From Maea johnstoni (taxonomy: Eukaryota; Annelida; Polychaeta; Spionida; Magelonidae): 64,000 nt of DNA. Shown here piece after piece: positions 11,193 to 22,238 of the stretch (position 1 is its first letter; every line of letters starts with the position of its first letter). The notes below the pieces were generated by a model that saw only the letters and a list, made by a program, of their open reading frames with translations, did no database searches and was not told where the DNA came from. Location: contig OZ012690.1 of the NCBI GenBank assembly GCA_963942565.1, positions 11,936,869 to 12,000,868 of the forward strand. Reading direction: 5' to 3'. The position numbers and the translations under genes were made by a program.

Positions 11193-11775
11193 TAGCTTCT
11201 ACGACACATTCACTTCCTTTGGTCCAGGGAACTATTAATTCCTCTGCTATTTTCCTTCCAGCGGCAACCCGTAATTGGGGTTAGAGTAAGATAATGCACT
11301 AAACATCTTGAGCAGGACACGTGGGTCACCAATATATTAACCTTCATCTCTACCTAAAGCGGCTTTTAAGATCAATACTTCTTAGCATTCTACCTCTGCC
11401 ACGTCTTAGGCCAGGCCAAACGCAAAGTGTTTCTCATGTTTTAGGACGTGACCAGTTACGGATACAGTGGTGTTCTAGGGGTTCGAATTGTTAAGAGCAT
11501 TGTGTAGATAGCTTAGACAAATTTTGATGAATATTAAACTCGATTTTTGAATTCCTTTATTTTCCTTATTCTATTTTCCTTTATCTAGCTAAGAGAGAAC
11601 CCAATTTTGGAGAATGAGATGTTCATGAAATAAATGGCAAAGTTCTCAAAATCTGTGAAAAGAATTGGATTGGCCGGCATGAATTCAGGTGGTTTTGAAA
11701 ATCACTGTGATTGGTATTTTACTCGTGCAAAGTTCAGGAAAATTAAACCGAAAAGTCTAAACGTGCCGTTAGACC
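11193..11775. other. Intergenic, nothing recognised
   Basis: No supported gene or element; short frames only. Confidence 0.6.
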
Positions 11776-12033
11776 TTAACCCATTAACACTCAGAGCAGC
11801 CAATCCAGGCCTGACAAATTTAGAATATATTACTTACAAAAGCATTTTCTGGAAAACATTTGAAGGAGAAATGTTCACCAGAACATTTGAAGGAGAAATG
11901 TTTACCAGAAGCCGAACTACAACTCTCCCTCCAAATATTTTGTGACCTTTCGCTCCGTTCTCAAGTTATTTTCAAAATTATGAAAGTAGCAGACGTTAGG
12001 TTCTAGTGGAGCTCTTAAGTGTAAATGAGTTAA
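11776..12033 (+). mobile_element. TTAA-MITE family 2 copy with internal 28-bp duplication
   Basis: TTAACCCATTAACACTCAGA to AGTGTAAATGAGTTAA. The segment ACATTTGAAGGAGAAATGTT occurs twice in tandem (about 11858-11902), which makes this copy longer than the rest. Confidence 0.82.
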
Positions 12034-12315
12034 ACGAACCCTCTAGTGCAGAACAGTGCTCCTGGAATGGGCCCTGGCGGAGAGGCAGGCCTCAATGGCC
12101 CAGTAGTCTGATCCCATGTAGTGTCTAGAGACTTGGTGTCCTCGATGCCAAAAAAAACATAATACCAATGAAAACAATAGACCCATACATTGTGATGTGT
12201 GGTTATCATATTGGAAATGGTCCGTATCGGTAAAATACCTGCCTGTCGCCACCTAACGAATACACATTAAACTACAACAAGTTAAATATAAATAGTTTGC
12301 TTTATTCAACTTGCA

Positions 12316-12515
12316 NNNNNNNNNNNNNNNNNNNNNNNNNNNNNNNNNNNNNNNNNNNNNNNNNNNNNNNNNNNNNNNNNNNNNNNNNNNNNNNNNNNNN
12401 NNNNNNNNNNNNNNNNNNNNNNNNNNNNNNNNNNNNNNNNNNNNNNNNNNNNNNNNNNNNNNNNNNNNNNNNNNNNNNNNNNNNNNNNNNNNNNNNNNNN
12501 NNNNNNNNNNNNNNN
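12316..12515. other. Assembly gap (200 N)
   Basis: A run of exactly 200 Ns, so probably a placeholder of arbitrary size. Features on either side should not be assumed adjacent. Confidence 1.
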
Positions 12516-12816
12516 CCTTGTTTTTAAAAATATACATATATGTCATTTATAAGGAAAAGACCATTTATTGAACACCCTTGTGAAAACAGACTAATGACAT
12601 GTTATTCAGATTCTAGTTTTAATCTATTTGTTTATCAAAATCCACCAAGAATATTCGATATTATGATAATGATTATGATAATAATAATCTTTATCTCACG
12701 AGGGTCACACAGGACTTTATTTTCACTGTGGCTCTCAGATTTAAGGTTTATATCTTTCATGCTTCAGACCAGAGAGTTGAAATTTTTTTTTTCTTCAAAG
12801 TATAGTTTCTTGAATT

Positions 12817-13072
12817 ATGAGAGAGATGGAGTATAGCAAAAGGTACATACTTTTCCAAGGCTCATTTATTAACATCTTAAACAAAAACCAACAAACACTA
12901 AAGAAAATATGTAAAGACCTGAACACAAAGCAAATTATTACTACTGAGACAACAAAACAAAGCACCATAATTGATCACATACACACAAACATTACAACAA
13001 TCCAAGCCTCAGGAGTAATAAAAACATATTATTCTGACCATGATCAAATATTTATCCAACTACAAAGCCTTT
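12817..13072 (+). pseudogene. LINE endonuclease (APE-type) C-terminal fragment
   Basis: The frame ends with TIIDHIHTN...SGVIKTYYSDHDQIFI. The D-H and terminal S-D-H are the last catalytic block of the LINE AP endonuclease. No RT follows in the AT-rich sequence 13073-13270, so this is a fragment. Its left edge is close to the assembly gap. Confidence 0.6.
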
Positions 13073-13276
13073 AAAGGGTCTAACACGACCACCTTATGAT
13101 AAACCATAACTATGAAGAAAGTTAAAAATTACCATAAAACCTATATTGAAGAAATTTAAAATTAGAAAAACAAAAAATTAAAGAATACAAAATATCATAG
13201 CAACTAAAAATTAAAAAATCGAACAACAAAAAGACTTAAGCAACAAGACAAACTCTTGACGCCACCGGCGTCCCTC

Positions 13277-13349
13277 TTGTTATTTCTTTTACCGACCTAC
13301 CTACCCTATTTGACTGTTACAGGAAACAAACAATTTCTTTTTTTAGGCC
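13277..13349 (+). mobile_element. Harbinger-like MITE, right third only
   Basis: Right end ACCGACCTACCTACCCTA to TTTTTTTAGGCC followed by TTA; the left part is missing. Confidence 0.75.
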
Positions 13350-13472
13350 TTAATTGGGTGATATTCAGTTAACTTGCACATTGAATTTCATGGCCTGATT
13401 AATCTGAATTTTGCCTGGGCTGAGAAAGATGTGGATTACTTTCAAGTAATTGCATTCACACCAGACACAGTA

Positions 13473-13647
13473 CAGGTGAACTTGGATATGACAGACCATT
13501 GTATGACAAATTTTGCATATGTCGGACGATATGCTTGGTCCCAGTCCGATGCATATCAAGTATTCGTCATATGTATACGACGGATTTTGCATATGACGGA
13601 CCAATTTTCCTGGTCCCATTGAGTCCGTCATATCCAAGTTCACCTGT
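13473..13647 (+). mobile_element. TA-flanked palindromic MITE
   Basis: TIRs CAGGTGAACTTGGATATGAC and its complement at the right end, flanked by TA. The interior repeats TTTTGCATATGNCGGAC and TGGTCCCA blocks. Tc1/mariner-like by target site. Confidence 0.8.
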
Positions 13648-13649
13648 AC

Positions 13650-14099
13650 CTTACTTTTATATACAGCCCTGCCAGTATTCAACCAAAATCACATTTGAAA
13701 AAGGCTGTCCAAGTTTCCCCTTTTTGAACAAACTAAAGCCATGGAGGGTCATGAATAATCCATATTGCCATTACTTCTATTTCCGCACACTTGAAGATAA
13801 TGCCCACGTTATACATTGATTTATGTTTAGCAACTTGTTGCCAGTACAAATTGAATTAAGCAATCAATGTATTGCTGCACTGCGCTCATGTTACCATGGC
13901 GATAGCAATGGATAGCATCTCCACTATAAGGTGGCCTAGTCCTCACCGCAGGAAGGCCGTATGTGCTGCCGATCTACCTGTCTCTTTATTATCATATTAT
14001 CACTTCCTCCGAGACGGCTTAAGTGTCTCGCCTTAATAATGTTAGACTGGTGAGTCTGGCGCATTATTTTCTAGGAATTTATATATAACAAGGTGCTTC
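13650..14099. other. Intergenic, nothing recognised
   Basis: No supported feature. The stretch 13865-13990 is somewhat less AT-rich. Confidence 0.5.
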
Positions 14100-14445
14100 A
14101 AAGGGCTTTTTTATTTTGCTGATATCTCTAGAAATATTTCGCTTGGAAAATACTACGAATAATGCATTTGATAACCAAATCAGGATTTTTCCTTTAAATG
14201 TTTAGGAAGAATGCTTCATTTAGAAATTGTTCATTTTATTCAAAATTGTTTGTTTATTTATTTAGTTAAATTTCATTTAATTAATATAATTTAGTTAATT
14301 TAAAAATTGAATTTATTTAATTTATTTAATTTATTTTATCTTTTATTATTTTATATATTTTATTTAATTTTTTTAATTTATTTTATTCATCGTCCTCAAT
14401 CCAGACACCAATTTTGATGGAGATATTTAGTCGTGAAAGGGTTAA
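14100..14445 (+). mobile_element. Decayed TTAA-MITE family 2-like copy with AT-rich insertion
   Basis: The right end GTGAAAGGGTTAA and stem remnants are visible. An irregular (TTTAATT)n tract at about 14255-14390 interrupts it. Confidence 0.4.
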
Positions 14446-14671
14446 TCGTTAGCTCGATGTTCTAATCCTCTAAGAACCAAGTCTGGTGGCTCCCTCTTTT
14501 AGAGGGTAATGGGAAGTGACAGTCGTAATCGGTTCTCAAATCCCTTCCTCAATAGAGGCGGCCATGCTTTAGCATTAAAAGGCCTCATTTGTATTCCGCT
14601 TGCGAGGAGGATCCCCGCTTCTAAGCTTTATCTGCCATACACTACAATTGACGGCACAACGGCTGCTGAGT

Positions 14672-14961
14672 TTAACCCATTTATGCCTAGCCATAGCTTA
14701 TGTCATCTCTATTTATCATACTTTTGAAATTAACTTCAGAATACAGCATTAATTCACAAAATATTTGGAGGTGAGTTGTGGTTTGGTTTTCCTTCTTCAA
14801 AGATTTTGTCTTCATTCTCCCTTAAGAGAAGGTATGCTAGCTGTAACACAAGCTGAAAATCTCCCCTTAAAATTGTTGTGATTTTAAGCGTTATTCTCAA
14901 GATGAATAAATATTATGCATGTAGACCGCGCATTGGGGAGGTCTGAGCATGAAAGAGTTAA
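14672..14961 (-). mobile_element. TTAA-MITE family 2 copy
   Basis: TTAACCCATTTATGCCTAGC to GCATGAAAGAGTTAA. It shares its right TTAA with the next copy. Confidence 0.65.
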
Positions 14962-15271
14962 CCTTTGCAGGCCTGTAACAAACAGCAAAGAAAATGCTTG
15001 GCTCTTTTGGAAATATCTTCCGAAGAAAATATTTGATGGAGAAATGTTAATCAGAACCAGGGTCTTAGTCAGGATTTCAAAAATGCCTGTCCATAACAGC
15101 AATTTCAAAGTTTCTGCCCGTCCAGATTTAGCTACTTGTCTGCTTCAAAGCCTTATACCAAATATATTTCATAGCCTATTGTGTCAAAAAGGGCAATTTA
15201 CATATCTACTATGTCCTATGGGATGGTTTCTTAGGAAAATATTTGGTTTTTACCCCCCCCCCCCCCCCCCC

Positions 15272-15314
<43 letters not shown>

Positions 15315-15567
15315 GTCCAAAAATGTAAATTTTTTAATTGAAATTTTTGCCTGTCCAAAAAGGTGGTTTTCAGGAAACTGCTTGTCCAAAACATGGGCAG
15401 GACGGGTCCTGGCTAAGTCCCTGATCAGAACCCAACCAACCATTCTCCTTCAAACAATTCTCCTTCAAATAATTTTCCCATTCATGCTATATTCCTAAGT
15501 AATATTCAAAAGTATCAATGGTCCAGACGACATGCGTCATGGCGGTGTCCCGGCATGAAAGGGTTAA
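14958..15567 (+). mobile_element. TTAA-MITE family 2 copy split by a hAT-like insertion
   Basis: TTAACCTTTGCAGGCCTGTA to CGGCATGAAAGGGTTAA. The copy is interrupted at 15058-15423 by a hAT-like element with perfect 8-bp target duplications. Confidence 0.75.
15058..15423 (+). mobile_element. hAT-like non-autonomous element, nested
   Basis: Ends CAGGGTCTTAGTCAGG and CCTGGCTAAGTCCCTG; target duplication ATCAGAAC at 15050-15057 and 15424-15431, 8/8 identical. It contains a poly-C tract of about 60 bases (15253-15312). Confidence 0.92.
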
Positions 15568-15589
15568 GGCAATCTGCATGCTGCCAGCC

Positions 15590-15730
15590 TGTCTGGGAGA
15601 AGCGGCGGGCGGCGTCGGCGGGCGGTGCTAGTGCTGCCGTTCAGTATTCAGCCATGGTTCGCTCTGTCGGCTGCTGCTGCTACTGGTAAGGCGACCGAGA
15701 CGTCCACCGTCACCTGGCGTGTAGCTCTTG
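15590..15730 (+). promoter_or_regulatory. GC-rich CpG patch, possible promoter or 5' leader
   Basis: About 140 bases of GC-rich, CpG-rich sequence (GCGGCGGGCGGCGTCGGCGG and flanks) in an otherwise AT-rich region, just upstream of the candidate first exon at 15801. No TATA box is evident. The promoter role is inferred from composition and position only. Confidence 0.3.
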
Positions 15731-15800
15731 CTTACGGGAGATAACAATCATGTAGATATATATCAGTGCATTCCCAAAACTGTTCCGTCGTCCTCATCGC

Positions 15801-15900
15801 ATGAGCGAGAAGAGCAAGATGAGCGAGAAGAAAGTGGACAGGAAGTACCAGTGTGAGGCACTATGGGAAAGGAACGGCAAGCTGCGCGTCCAGATCATAT
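15801..15900 (+). CDS. Candidate upstream coding exon of the ClC gene (longer N-terminus)
   Basis: ATG at 15801 opens 33 codons plus one base before a possible donor (T|GTAGGT at 15901). That phase fits the two leading bases of the exon at 23533 and would join through a Trp codon. The peptide is charged and hydrophilic (MSEKSKMSEKK...), which suits the cytosolic N-terminus of long ClC-3/5 isoforms. It lies about 80 bases after a GC-rich patch. I do not recognise the peptide itself, and a 7.6-kb intron would be needed. It could instead be non-coding leader or chance. Confidence 0.3.
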
Positions 15901-16026
15901 GTAGGTTGCCGCACCATTTCTCTACTGTTGCTTCTGCATGTTTTATTACCAGAGCACGTCCAGGTGCTCTCTCTCTCTCTCTGTGGGATGCTAGCATCAT
16001 CCTGCTGCTGCTGCCTGTTGCATAGT

Positions 16027-16290
16027 AACCCATTGTCTTAGCCAGCAGGGCGTCTGGGTGCCTTTTTGGACACCCAAACCCTTAAAAAGAACCCCTCAGG
16101 ACACCCAAATATTTTTGTGTGGAATTTATAAAAATTCCAATCTCAAGCTTATAATTGAATTTTTTCATCTCCTTATAATTCCCATGACATTGTTTAATGG
16201 TATCATGCCTTATTTTGATGAATTTATACATGTTTATGGTTGAAATCTGAGTATATTGTGATCCCCCTTGAAAATTTGGACACCCAAAAA
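16027..16290 (-). mobile_element. hAT-like MITE (GGTCTTAGCCAG family), one end lost
   Basis: CATTGTCTTAGCCAGCAGGG to TTGGACACCCAAAAATTAC, where it runs into a decayed TTAA-MITE. Confidence 0.8.
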
Positions 16291-16295
16291 TTACT

Positions 16296-16512
16296 AAGTA
16301 ACCCATTCAGATCTGCAGCCATCAACACTGTCTGACAAATAAAAGCAATTTTTGAAAAATAATTGAAGGAGAAATGTTAATCAGATACTATCTAATAACT
16401 ATCCTTCAATTTATTTTCCAACTTAAGCTTCATTTCAAAGTTATTTTCAAAATAGATATAGATCAAGAGGACTCATTTCAAGTTCTCCACTAAAAATGGA
16501 TCTACATAAAGG
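16296..16512 (+). mobile_element. Decayed TTAA-MITE family 2 copy
   Basis: Starts AAGTAACCCATTCAGATCTG; has the GAAGGAGAAATGTTAATCAG block. It abuts the hAT-like copy at 16027. Confidence 0.5.
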
Positions 16513-16579
16513 GTAGTGTCATAAGCTTGGTTGGCCTTGGACTGACAGGTCTCTTAGGTCATAAAGATTCTATAGAGTG

Positions 16580-16792
16580 TTAACCCTTCCGATACTGAGG
16601 CTACTTTCGTCCAAAGCACAAGAATGCAAAGATTTTTGAAAAACACCTAAACCCTGTCATGTTGGTATTCAATGGATAGCTCTCGCTGAGTACTTTCATA
16701 TGAGTACCCAGAAGCCAGCGTTTCAGTCATTTTTAATGTTTTTTGCGTCATTTTGTATTGGCCAAATAAGCCACCAGCAGCATAAGGGTTAA
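16580..16792 (+). mobile_element. TTAA-MITE family 1, complete
   Basis: Reference copy: TTAACCCTTCCGATACTGAG at the left, CACCAGCAGCATAAGGGTTAA-type right end (16774-16792). About 213 bp, imperfect terminal inverted repeats beginning CCCTT, TTAA on both sides, no coding capacity: a piggyBac-like MITE. Family 1 occurs about 26 times between here and 59.4 kb. Confidence 0.9.
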
Positions 16793-16861
16793 CTTAACCC
16801 ATTTATGCTGGTAGTGGCATAAGGCCAGATTATTTAAGTGATAATACTCTAACAAATTTAG

Positions 16862-16914
16862 CAGAATTTTCATCTTGGAACTCGCCTCTGGCGAGTTCCA
16901 TGATGAAAATTCTG
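16862..16914. repeat. 53-bp hairpin
   Basis: CAGAATTTTCATC and GGAACTCGCC followed by their complements, with a 3-base loop (TCT) and one small bulge. Confidence 0.9.
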
Positions 16915-17368
16915 TCCCCGAGTGTAAGAAATATCATACTCTAGCACACAAGTTCAAGAACCTATTTCTGCCACGTCCCATAGATAAATAAACAGTAAAT
17001 AATCGAGGAAGCTTCAAATATAATGAGCGTGCCTGAGCACGTGCCACGTCCCATAGAATCAAATTTCTTCAATGGGTATTTCAGCCCCATAGTGGTAGCA
17101 ACCAAATTTCCTTTCTTGCAAACTATTCTACAAGTATGTATTCATGTGCACCAAGCATGAATGTGTAGAGAAGGGAATATTTGTTTCACCACTGAGTACA
17201 ATAGCATGCCACCAGTGTTCAGGACCGAGACATGATAATCATGTGCTCAAGGGCTGCACTTTGGGGATGGCTGTACAGTCTAGACTGGATCATGTGCCTC
17301 ACTTCACCAGCACTGCCAGAATCAGATCAGGAGACCTATCCAATACTATGATGCACTACAATCTATAG

Positions 17369-17905
17369 TAGGGCTGTCATCACTAACAAATTTTTAGCGA
17401 TTCGATAATCGAAAAGATTTTTACCGATACGGCACTTCAATTTGATTTGCTGTCGATTCACACTCATGCTTGGTTTTCGGCTAATATATACACAATTAGC
17501 CCACCACGCATTATATTTTTAATCTCTGGCAATCCCCGCCCCTAACAATAACTAAAAGCCAGTAAAAGGTACATACAATTTGCGATCTCGCCATTAACGC
17601 CAATGATGTCTTCGCCCGTCATCGTCTGGACAGGACCCCACAATGCATTGCGCTGACCTGCGCAGTAGTGCGCAAAAGATCGTCCGTCCTCAATTCAACT
17701 TCCGTTTTTGAATTGGGGTAAGTTTTCGCTGATTTGGACTTTTTTTATAAAGATTTCTGGTTGGTAACGGCAGTGTTGCAACGTATCCAACCAGTTCTTT
17801 GTTATTTTTTATAGCGAATCGATACCCCAGCATTTCTGGCGTATCGATTATCGCAAGGGCTTCGCCAGCGATCCATCGATACTGCCGGTATTGATGACAG
17901 CCCTA
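17369..17905 (+). mobile_element. hAT-like non-autonomous element (TAGGGCTGTCATC ends)
   Basis: TIRs TAGGGCTGTCATCA and TTGATGACAGCCCTA; target duplication ATCTATAG at 17361-17368 and 17906-17913 (8/8). Subterminal ATCGATA motifs on both sides. 537 bp, no transposase frame. Confidence 0.93.
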
Positions 17906-18215
17906 ATCTATAGTCTGTCTGACTCGAGTTTGGCAATCACTTTTGCCACTTTTTTGTGACAAAACGTTCGAGTTTGCCATCCAAACTTGGCAAATATGTT
18001 AGGAGCACTACTATGTGTATGTATAAAAAAAATTTTTGTCTCAACTCCGCAAAATGTTGATTTTGCTCATTAGGTCCCATTGTTCTGCTTGCCCGATTGC
18101 AGTTTTTTGCTGAATTTACTTGCAACTTGCAACATGGCAAGTGGTTATGTTGTACGCTGTGCAGGAGACTTGGAGACCTGCGAGCATGTCATGTGGTCAC
18201 TGGTATCCCTGGAAA

Positions 18216-18303
18216 CAAAGGTAAAGGTAAAGGTATTCGGTTTATAGTCTTGTATCCGCGCTCACACAACCTTCCTCCCCTAGCAGGCCTGTACACACGA
18301 TAA
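18216..18303 (-). mobile_element. SINE fragment (tail part of the tRNA-Thr SINE)
   Basis: GGTAAAGGTAAAGGTATTCG through CCTGTACACACGATAACC, matching the 3' end of the elements at 55233 and 58110. GGTAAA repeats form the tail. Confidence 0.8.
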
Positions 18304-18313
18304 CCATCATAAT

Positions 18314-18489
18314 GTTCATTTAAATTTTTTGTAACAATTCTTTTATTTGTCAATTAATACACATAAAGGTTATTTTTAATTTGAAAACTAGAAAATAAGC
18401 ATTCATTTAAATTTTTTGTAACAATTCTTTTATTTGTCAATTAATACAAATAAAGGTTATTTTTAATTTGAATACTAGAAAATAAGCAT
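18314..18489 (+). repeat. ~89-bp tandem duplication
   Basis: Two copies of TCATTTAAATTTTTTGTAAC...AGAAAATAAGCAT with two or three differences. Confidence 0.93.
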
Positions 18490-18555
18490 TGAAGAATTAG
18501 CTGAGTTAGATGATAGGGTTGGTAGTTGTATCTGACTCTCCAGTCAGTGCCCTCA

Positions 18556-18909
18556 CAGGGCTCGACATTGGTGCTTGCCCCATTGCCCCGGGCAAGTAGA
18601 ATTTGTAAATTATGGCTGTGGGGCAAGTGAAAACTGCATCTTGCTTGCCCCACTGGGAAAGAACATTTTGTATATTTCAGGTTTACTTTTGAGAATGTGT
18701 GCAGGTTTCGTGGTCTGCCATCCAAAGCTTGTCCTAGAAAATATGCTTTCACATGCCAGAACCATGTTCTACTTGGTTTTAAATGAAATATTATAAAATT
18801 ATTATATACAATTTTTCAAGGGCAAGTGAAAGTTAGAGTAGGGCAAGTGAAAATTGAATATCACTTGCCCTACGGGGCAAGTTGCTGCAAAAGTTAACGT
18901 CGTGCCCTG
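18556..18909 (+). mobile_element. CAGGG-ended element with 5-bp duplication (GGGCAAGT-rich)
   Basis: CAGGGCTCGACATTGG to GTTAACGTCGTGCCCTG, flanks CCTCA and CTTCA (4/5). The interior has repeated GGGCAAGT and its complement ACTTGCCC. Confidence 0.78.
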
Positions 18910-19085
18910 CTTCAAAGCAGCTGCAGTAGCTGTTATTATAAACGTCCTCTTTACTGTGCAGCCATGCAGGTGCTCCATACATTATTCACTAGCTGCGTTA
19001 TCAAAATAATCATACATGATCCATGTTGCACATCATAGCACACGGACGTCAATCACAGCGGCGGCAGTGCAGTCTGTCTTCGTTG

Positions 19086-19185
19086 CATGGTCTTAGCCAG
19101 TAGGGCGTCTGGGTGCCTTTTTGGACACCCAAACCCTTGAAAAGAACCCCTCAGGACACCCAAATATTTTTGTGTAGAATTTCTA
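19086..19185 (-). mobile_element. hAT-like MITE fragment
   Basis: CATGGTCTTAGCCAGTAGGG for 100 bases, then joined to TTAA-MITE interior. Confidence 0.8.
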
Positions 19186-19366
19186 AAAATGACAAGAACG
19201 CAAAGATTTTGAAAACTATCCAAACCCTGTCATGTTGGTATTCATTTGAAAGCTCTCGCTGAGTACTTTCAGATGAGTACCCATTTGCCAGGGTTTCAGT
19301 GATTTCTTAGGTTTTTTGCCTCATTTTGTTTTGGTAAAATTAGCCACCAGCAGCATAAGGGTTAAG
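19186..19366 (+). mobile_element. TTAA-MITE family 1, left end replaced by hAT-like fragment
   Basis: The interior and the right end AGCAGCATAAGGGTTAA are present. The left end is replaced by 19086-19185, the start of a hAT-like element (CATGGTCTTAGCC). The junction looks like a deletion between two neighbouring elements. Confidence 0.78.
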
Positions 19367-19868
19367 GTTTTCAGCAGAACATAACTGGCATCATGATGCT
19401 GTCCCTGTACTGCTAGGGAGATTGTAAAAAGAGAAGTGCTGCCGTAACTCAGCCCTTGATGCCCAGCGTATACTCCGACTCATCTGATGATTGTGATGAT
19501 ATACATTAACCCTACAGGGATTGACTTTATGGTCGTTTTAGGGGCATTTGCTACTGGATCATGTGATTTTGCAACCAGATGTTAAATTACAGGAGCCAAA
19601 TTTGTGAATGGACTTGTCAATTATCAATTAGAGCATTTTTCCTCATTAAATTTTTCCCCTTTTTTGTACCTATTAATAGTGCCAAAAAAAGCATCTGAGA
19701 GAGCACATTTTAAAAAAATTTCTGGGAGAGCAAAAAGGACTGTGTGCCTGTGGTAAAATCTTACTGATGTGGTGCCTGCGCCGGGATTTATTTGCTCCTT
19801 AATTTTAAATTCTAGGAGCCAAATCTGCTCCTGTCTGAAAATGTTAAGGTCAATCCCTGCCCTACCAT

Positions 19869-20072
19869 TGTTAAGGCTACTTTCACCCAAAGCACAACAA
19901 CGCAAAGAATTTTGAAAACTATCTTAACCTGTCATGTTGGCATTCATTGGATAGCTCTTAGCTAAATACTCTCAGATGGATATCCACGTGCCAGGATTTC
20001 AGTCATTTTTTTTTTAGTATTTTTCAATCATTTTGTATTTGCCAAATGAGCCACCACCAGCATGAGGGTTAA
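19869..20072 (+). mobile_element. TTAA-MITE family 1, left end decayed
   Basis: From TTGTTAAGGCTACTTTCACC to CACCAGCATGAGGGTTAA. Confidence 0.8.
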
Positions 20073-20705
20073 TGATTTAGAAAAAAGGGAATATTCAACA
20101 ATTATCTTAGGGATTTTGTTTCATGGATGCAATAACACAACTTTTAATTTCAGTATTTCTCTCAATGATACACGTTTTGTGAAAAATTCCTGTTTGTGTC
20201 TGAGCAGTTTTGTAGCTCCAGGCTTGAGAGAGTTCTATAGTTTGATGTGCTGGTGGTGCTAAGAAGTGAGTCATTCCTTCCCAGTCACCGGCAGAGCTTA
20301 AGGTAGAACCCTACCCGATACCCGGGTCATTTTTAAAACTTAAATATCTGAAAACTGAGTTAAATGTAGACAATGGCACTTATGCTATTGTATATATAGC
20401 TTACATCTCATAGTTACAGAATAATGATAATCTTATCAATAATTAGCTATTTTGAGTTGATATGGCACCCTTTATGCACATATCTGTCTGTGCTTCGTTT
20501 TTTGGCAAAATGTCAAGACTCACCCTTTACTTGAAAACCAAACTCTACCATTTGATCATTCATGTCTTTGGTGAGGTGCAAGGTCCTACCTAAACCGGAA
20601 ATCTGCACGATGAGTATGTTAAAAACATTTTTGAATGCTATTAGACAGCATAGGATCACCATTAGTATAGTCGGGGCACACAGTTCTGGTCGCTACAAGC
20701 GTGAA

Positions 20706-20888
20706 CAGGGTCTGACACTTAGATTTTAGGCAAGGGGCTTGAAAAGCCTTTCAATAAAAAATAATGGCCAAAGACAGGATTTCTGGTTAATATACATGCT
20801 ATTTTGGGCCCCTAGTCTGAAAAATCTAGGGGCCCACAGCAAAATCTGGGGGCATATGCCCCTGGGCCCCTGGGAATGTTGAACCCTG
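20706..20888 (+). mobile_element. CAGGG-ended MITE with 5-bp duplication
   Basis: CAGGGTCTGACACTTAG to GAATGTTGAACCCTG, with GTGAA on both sides (20701-20705, 20889-20893; 5/5). Interior palindrome of GGGCCCCTAG and CTAGGGGCCC. Confidence 0.9.
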
Positions 20889-21143
20889 GTGAATTGTTAG
20901 TGAATATGTTATTTGGCACAGTTTTGGCTGCTTTCGGCCTGAATGCGTTAAGCCAGCAGTGTACACAGGGCCCCAGACTACATTGCAGCAGCACAGCTAC
21001 AAGGCGATATTGGATTATCTGAGGATTGATATTGGCAAGCAAATCATGATGTACTCGCTGCCCGCTGACAGCTCTACCTTCTGCTTTTGGGATTGGACAG
21101 GCTCGCGCAGCCTCTGGGCTGAAAGGTTCAGCTGAATACTATC

Positions 21144-21358
21144 TTAACCCTTATGCTGCTGGTGGCTAATTTGATCAATACAAAATAATGTGAAAAAAGC
21201 TGAAAAATGACGGAAACCCTGGCAAATGGGTACTCATCTGAGAGTACTCGATGAGAGCTTTCCAATGAATACCAAGATGATAGGGTTTAGATAATTTTAA
21301 AAGGTTTTTTGAGCTCTTGGGCCTTAGACAAAAGTAGTCTCAGCATTGAAAGGGTTAA
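21144..21358 (-). mobile_element. TTAA-MITE family 1, left member of inverted pair
   Basis: TTAACCCTTATGCTGCTGGT to CAGCATTGAAAGGGTTAA. Its right TTAA is shared with the next copy. Confidence 0.9.
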
Positions 21359-21571
21359 CCCTTCCAATGCTTCAAGGCTACTTTTGTCCAATGCACAAGA
21401 ACACAAAGATCTTTGAAAAACCATCTAAACCCTGTCATGTTGGTGTTCATTGGATAGCTCTCGCTGAGTACTCTCAGATGAGTACCCATTTGTCAGGGTT
21501 TCAGTAATTTTTTTAGGGTTTTTGCATCATTTTGTATTGGTCAAATTAGCCACCAGCAGCCTAAGGATTAA
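21355..21571 (+). mobile_element. TTAA-MITE family 1, right member of inverted pair
   Basis: TTAACCCTTCCAATGCTTCA to CAGCAGCCTAAGGATTAA. With the previous copy it forms a ~425-bp inverted repeat with arms of about 210 bp and a single TTAA at the centre. Confidence 0.9.
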
Positions 21572-22025
21572 CCCTGTCATGTTGGCATTCAGCTGTCGGA
21601 ACCATCCAATTCTAGTTCCTCTAAACTATCTGGTATTCTGTGAGGTCAAGATTCATCTAAAGATCTGCCCACTGGACTAAGAATTCATAACCAAAATGCT
21701 ATAGCCCTGATGCAAATCTTTTTAGAACCCCTCAAAGAAAAGAAAGCAATGAATGAATAAAGACCTCAACCTATTAAAGAGACATGACAAATTTGCAGAA
21801 TTTTCCAGGTACAAGCTTAGCAAAAATGTTCAAAGGAGAAATATTAATCAGGACACTACTAGCAATTCAATCTCTTTCGAATATTTCGTTACATATTTCT
21901 TTATTCCCAAATTATTGGCAAAAGTATCATAGATCCTTTGAGCATGTTTATATGGAAAGGGAGCAATATCAAATGACAATATTATAGATATTATAGATGT
22001 TCCCTTTCCTAGCAATCCAGCAGTG

Positions 22026-22238
22026 TTAACCCTTATGCTGCTGGTGGCTAATTTGGCCAATACAAAATGATGCGAAAAACCTGAAAATTTACTGAAACCC
22101 TGGCAGATGGGTACTCATTTGAGAGTACTTGGTGAGAGCTTTCCACTGAATACCAACATGACAGGGTTTAGATGGTTTTCAGATATTTTTGCATTTTTGT
22201 GATTTGAACGAAAGTAGCCTCAGCATTGGAAGGGTTAA
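22026..22238 (-). mobile_element. TTAA-MITE family 1, complete
   Basis: TTAACCCTTATGCTGCTGGT to CAGCATTGGAAGGGTTAA. Confidence 0.9.

Noticed and set aside
20298-20595. Possible further MITE with ends TTAAGGTAGAACCCTACC and GGTCCTACCTAAA
   Set aside because: The inverted match is short and imperfect and I could not find target duplications.
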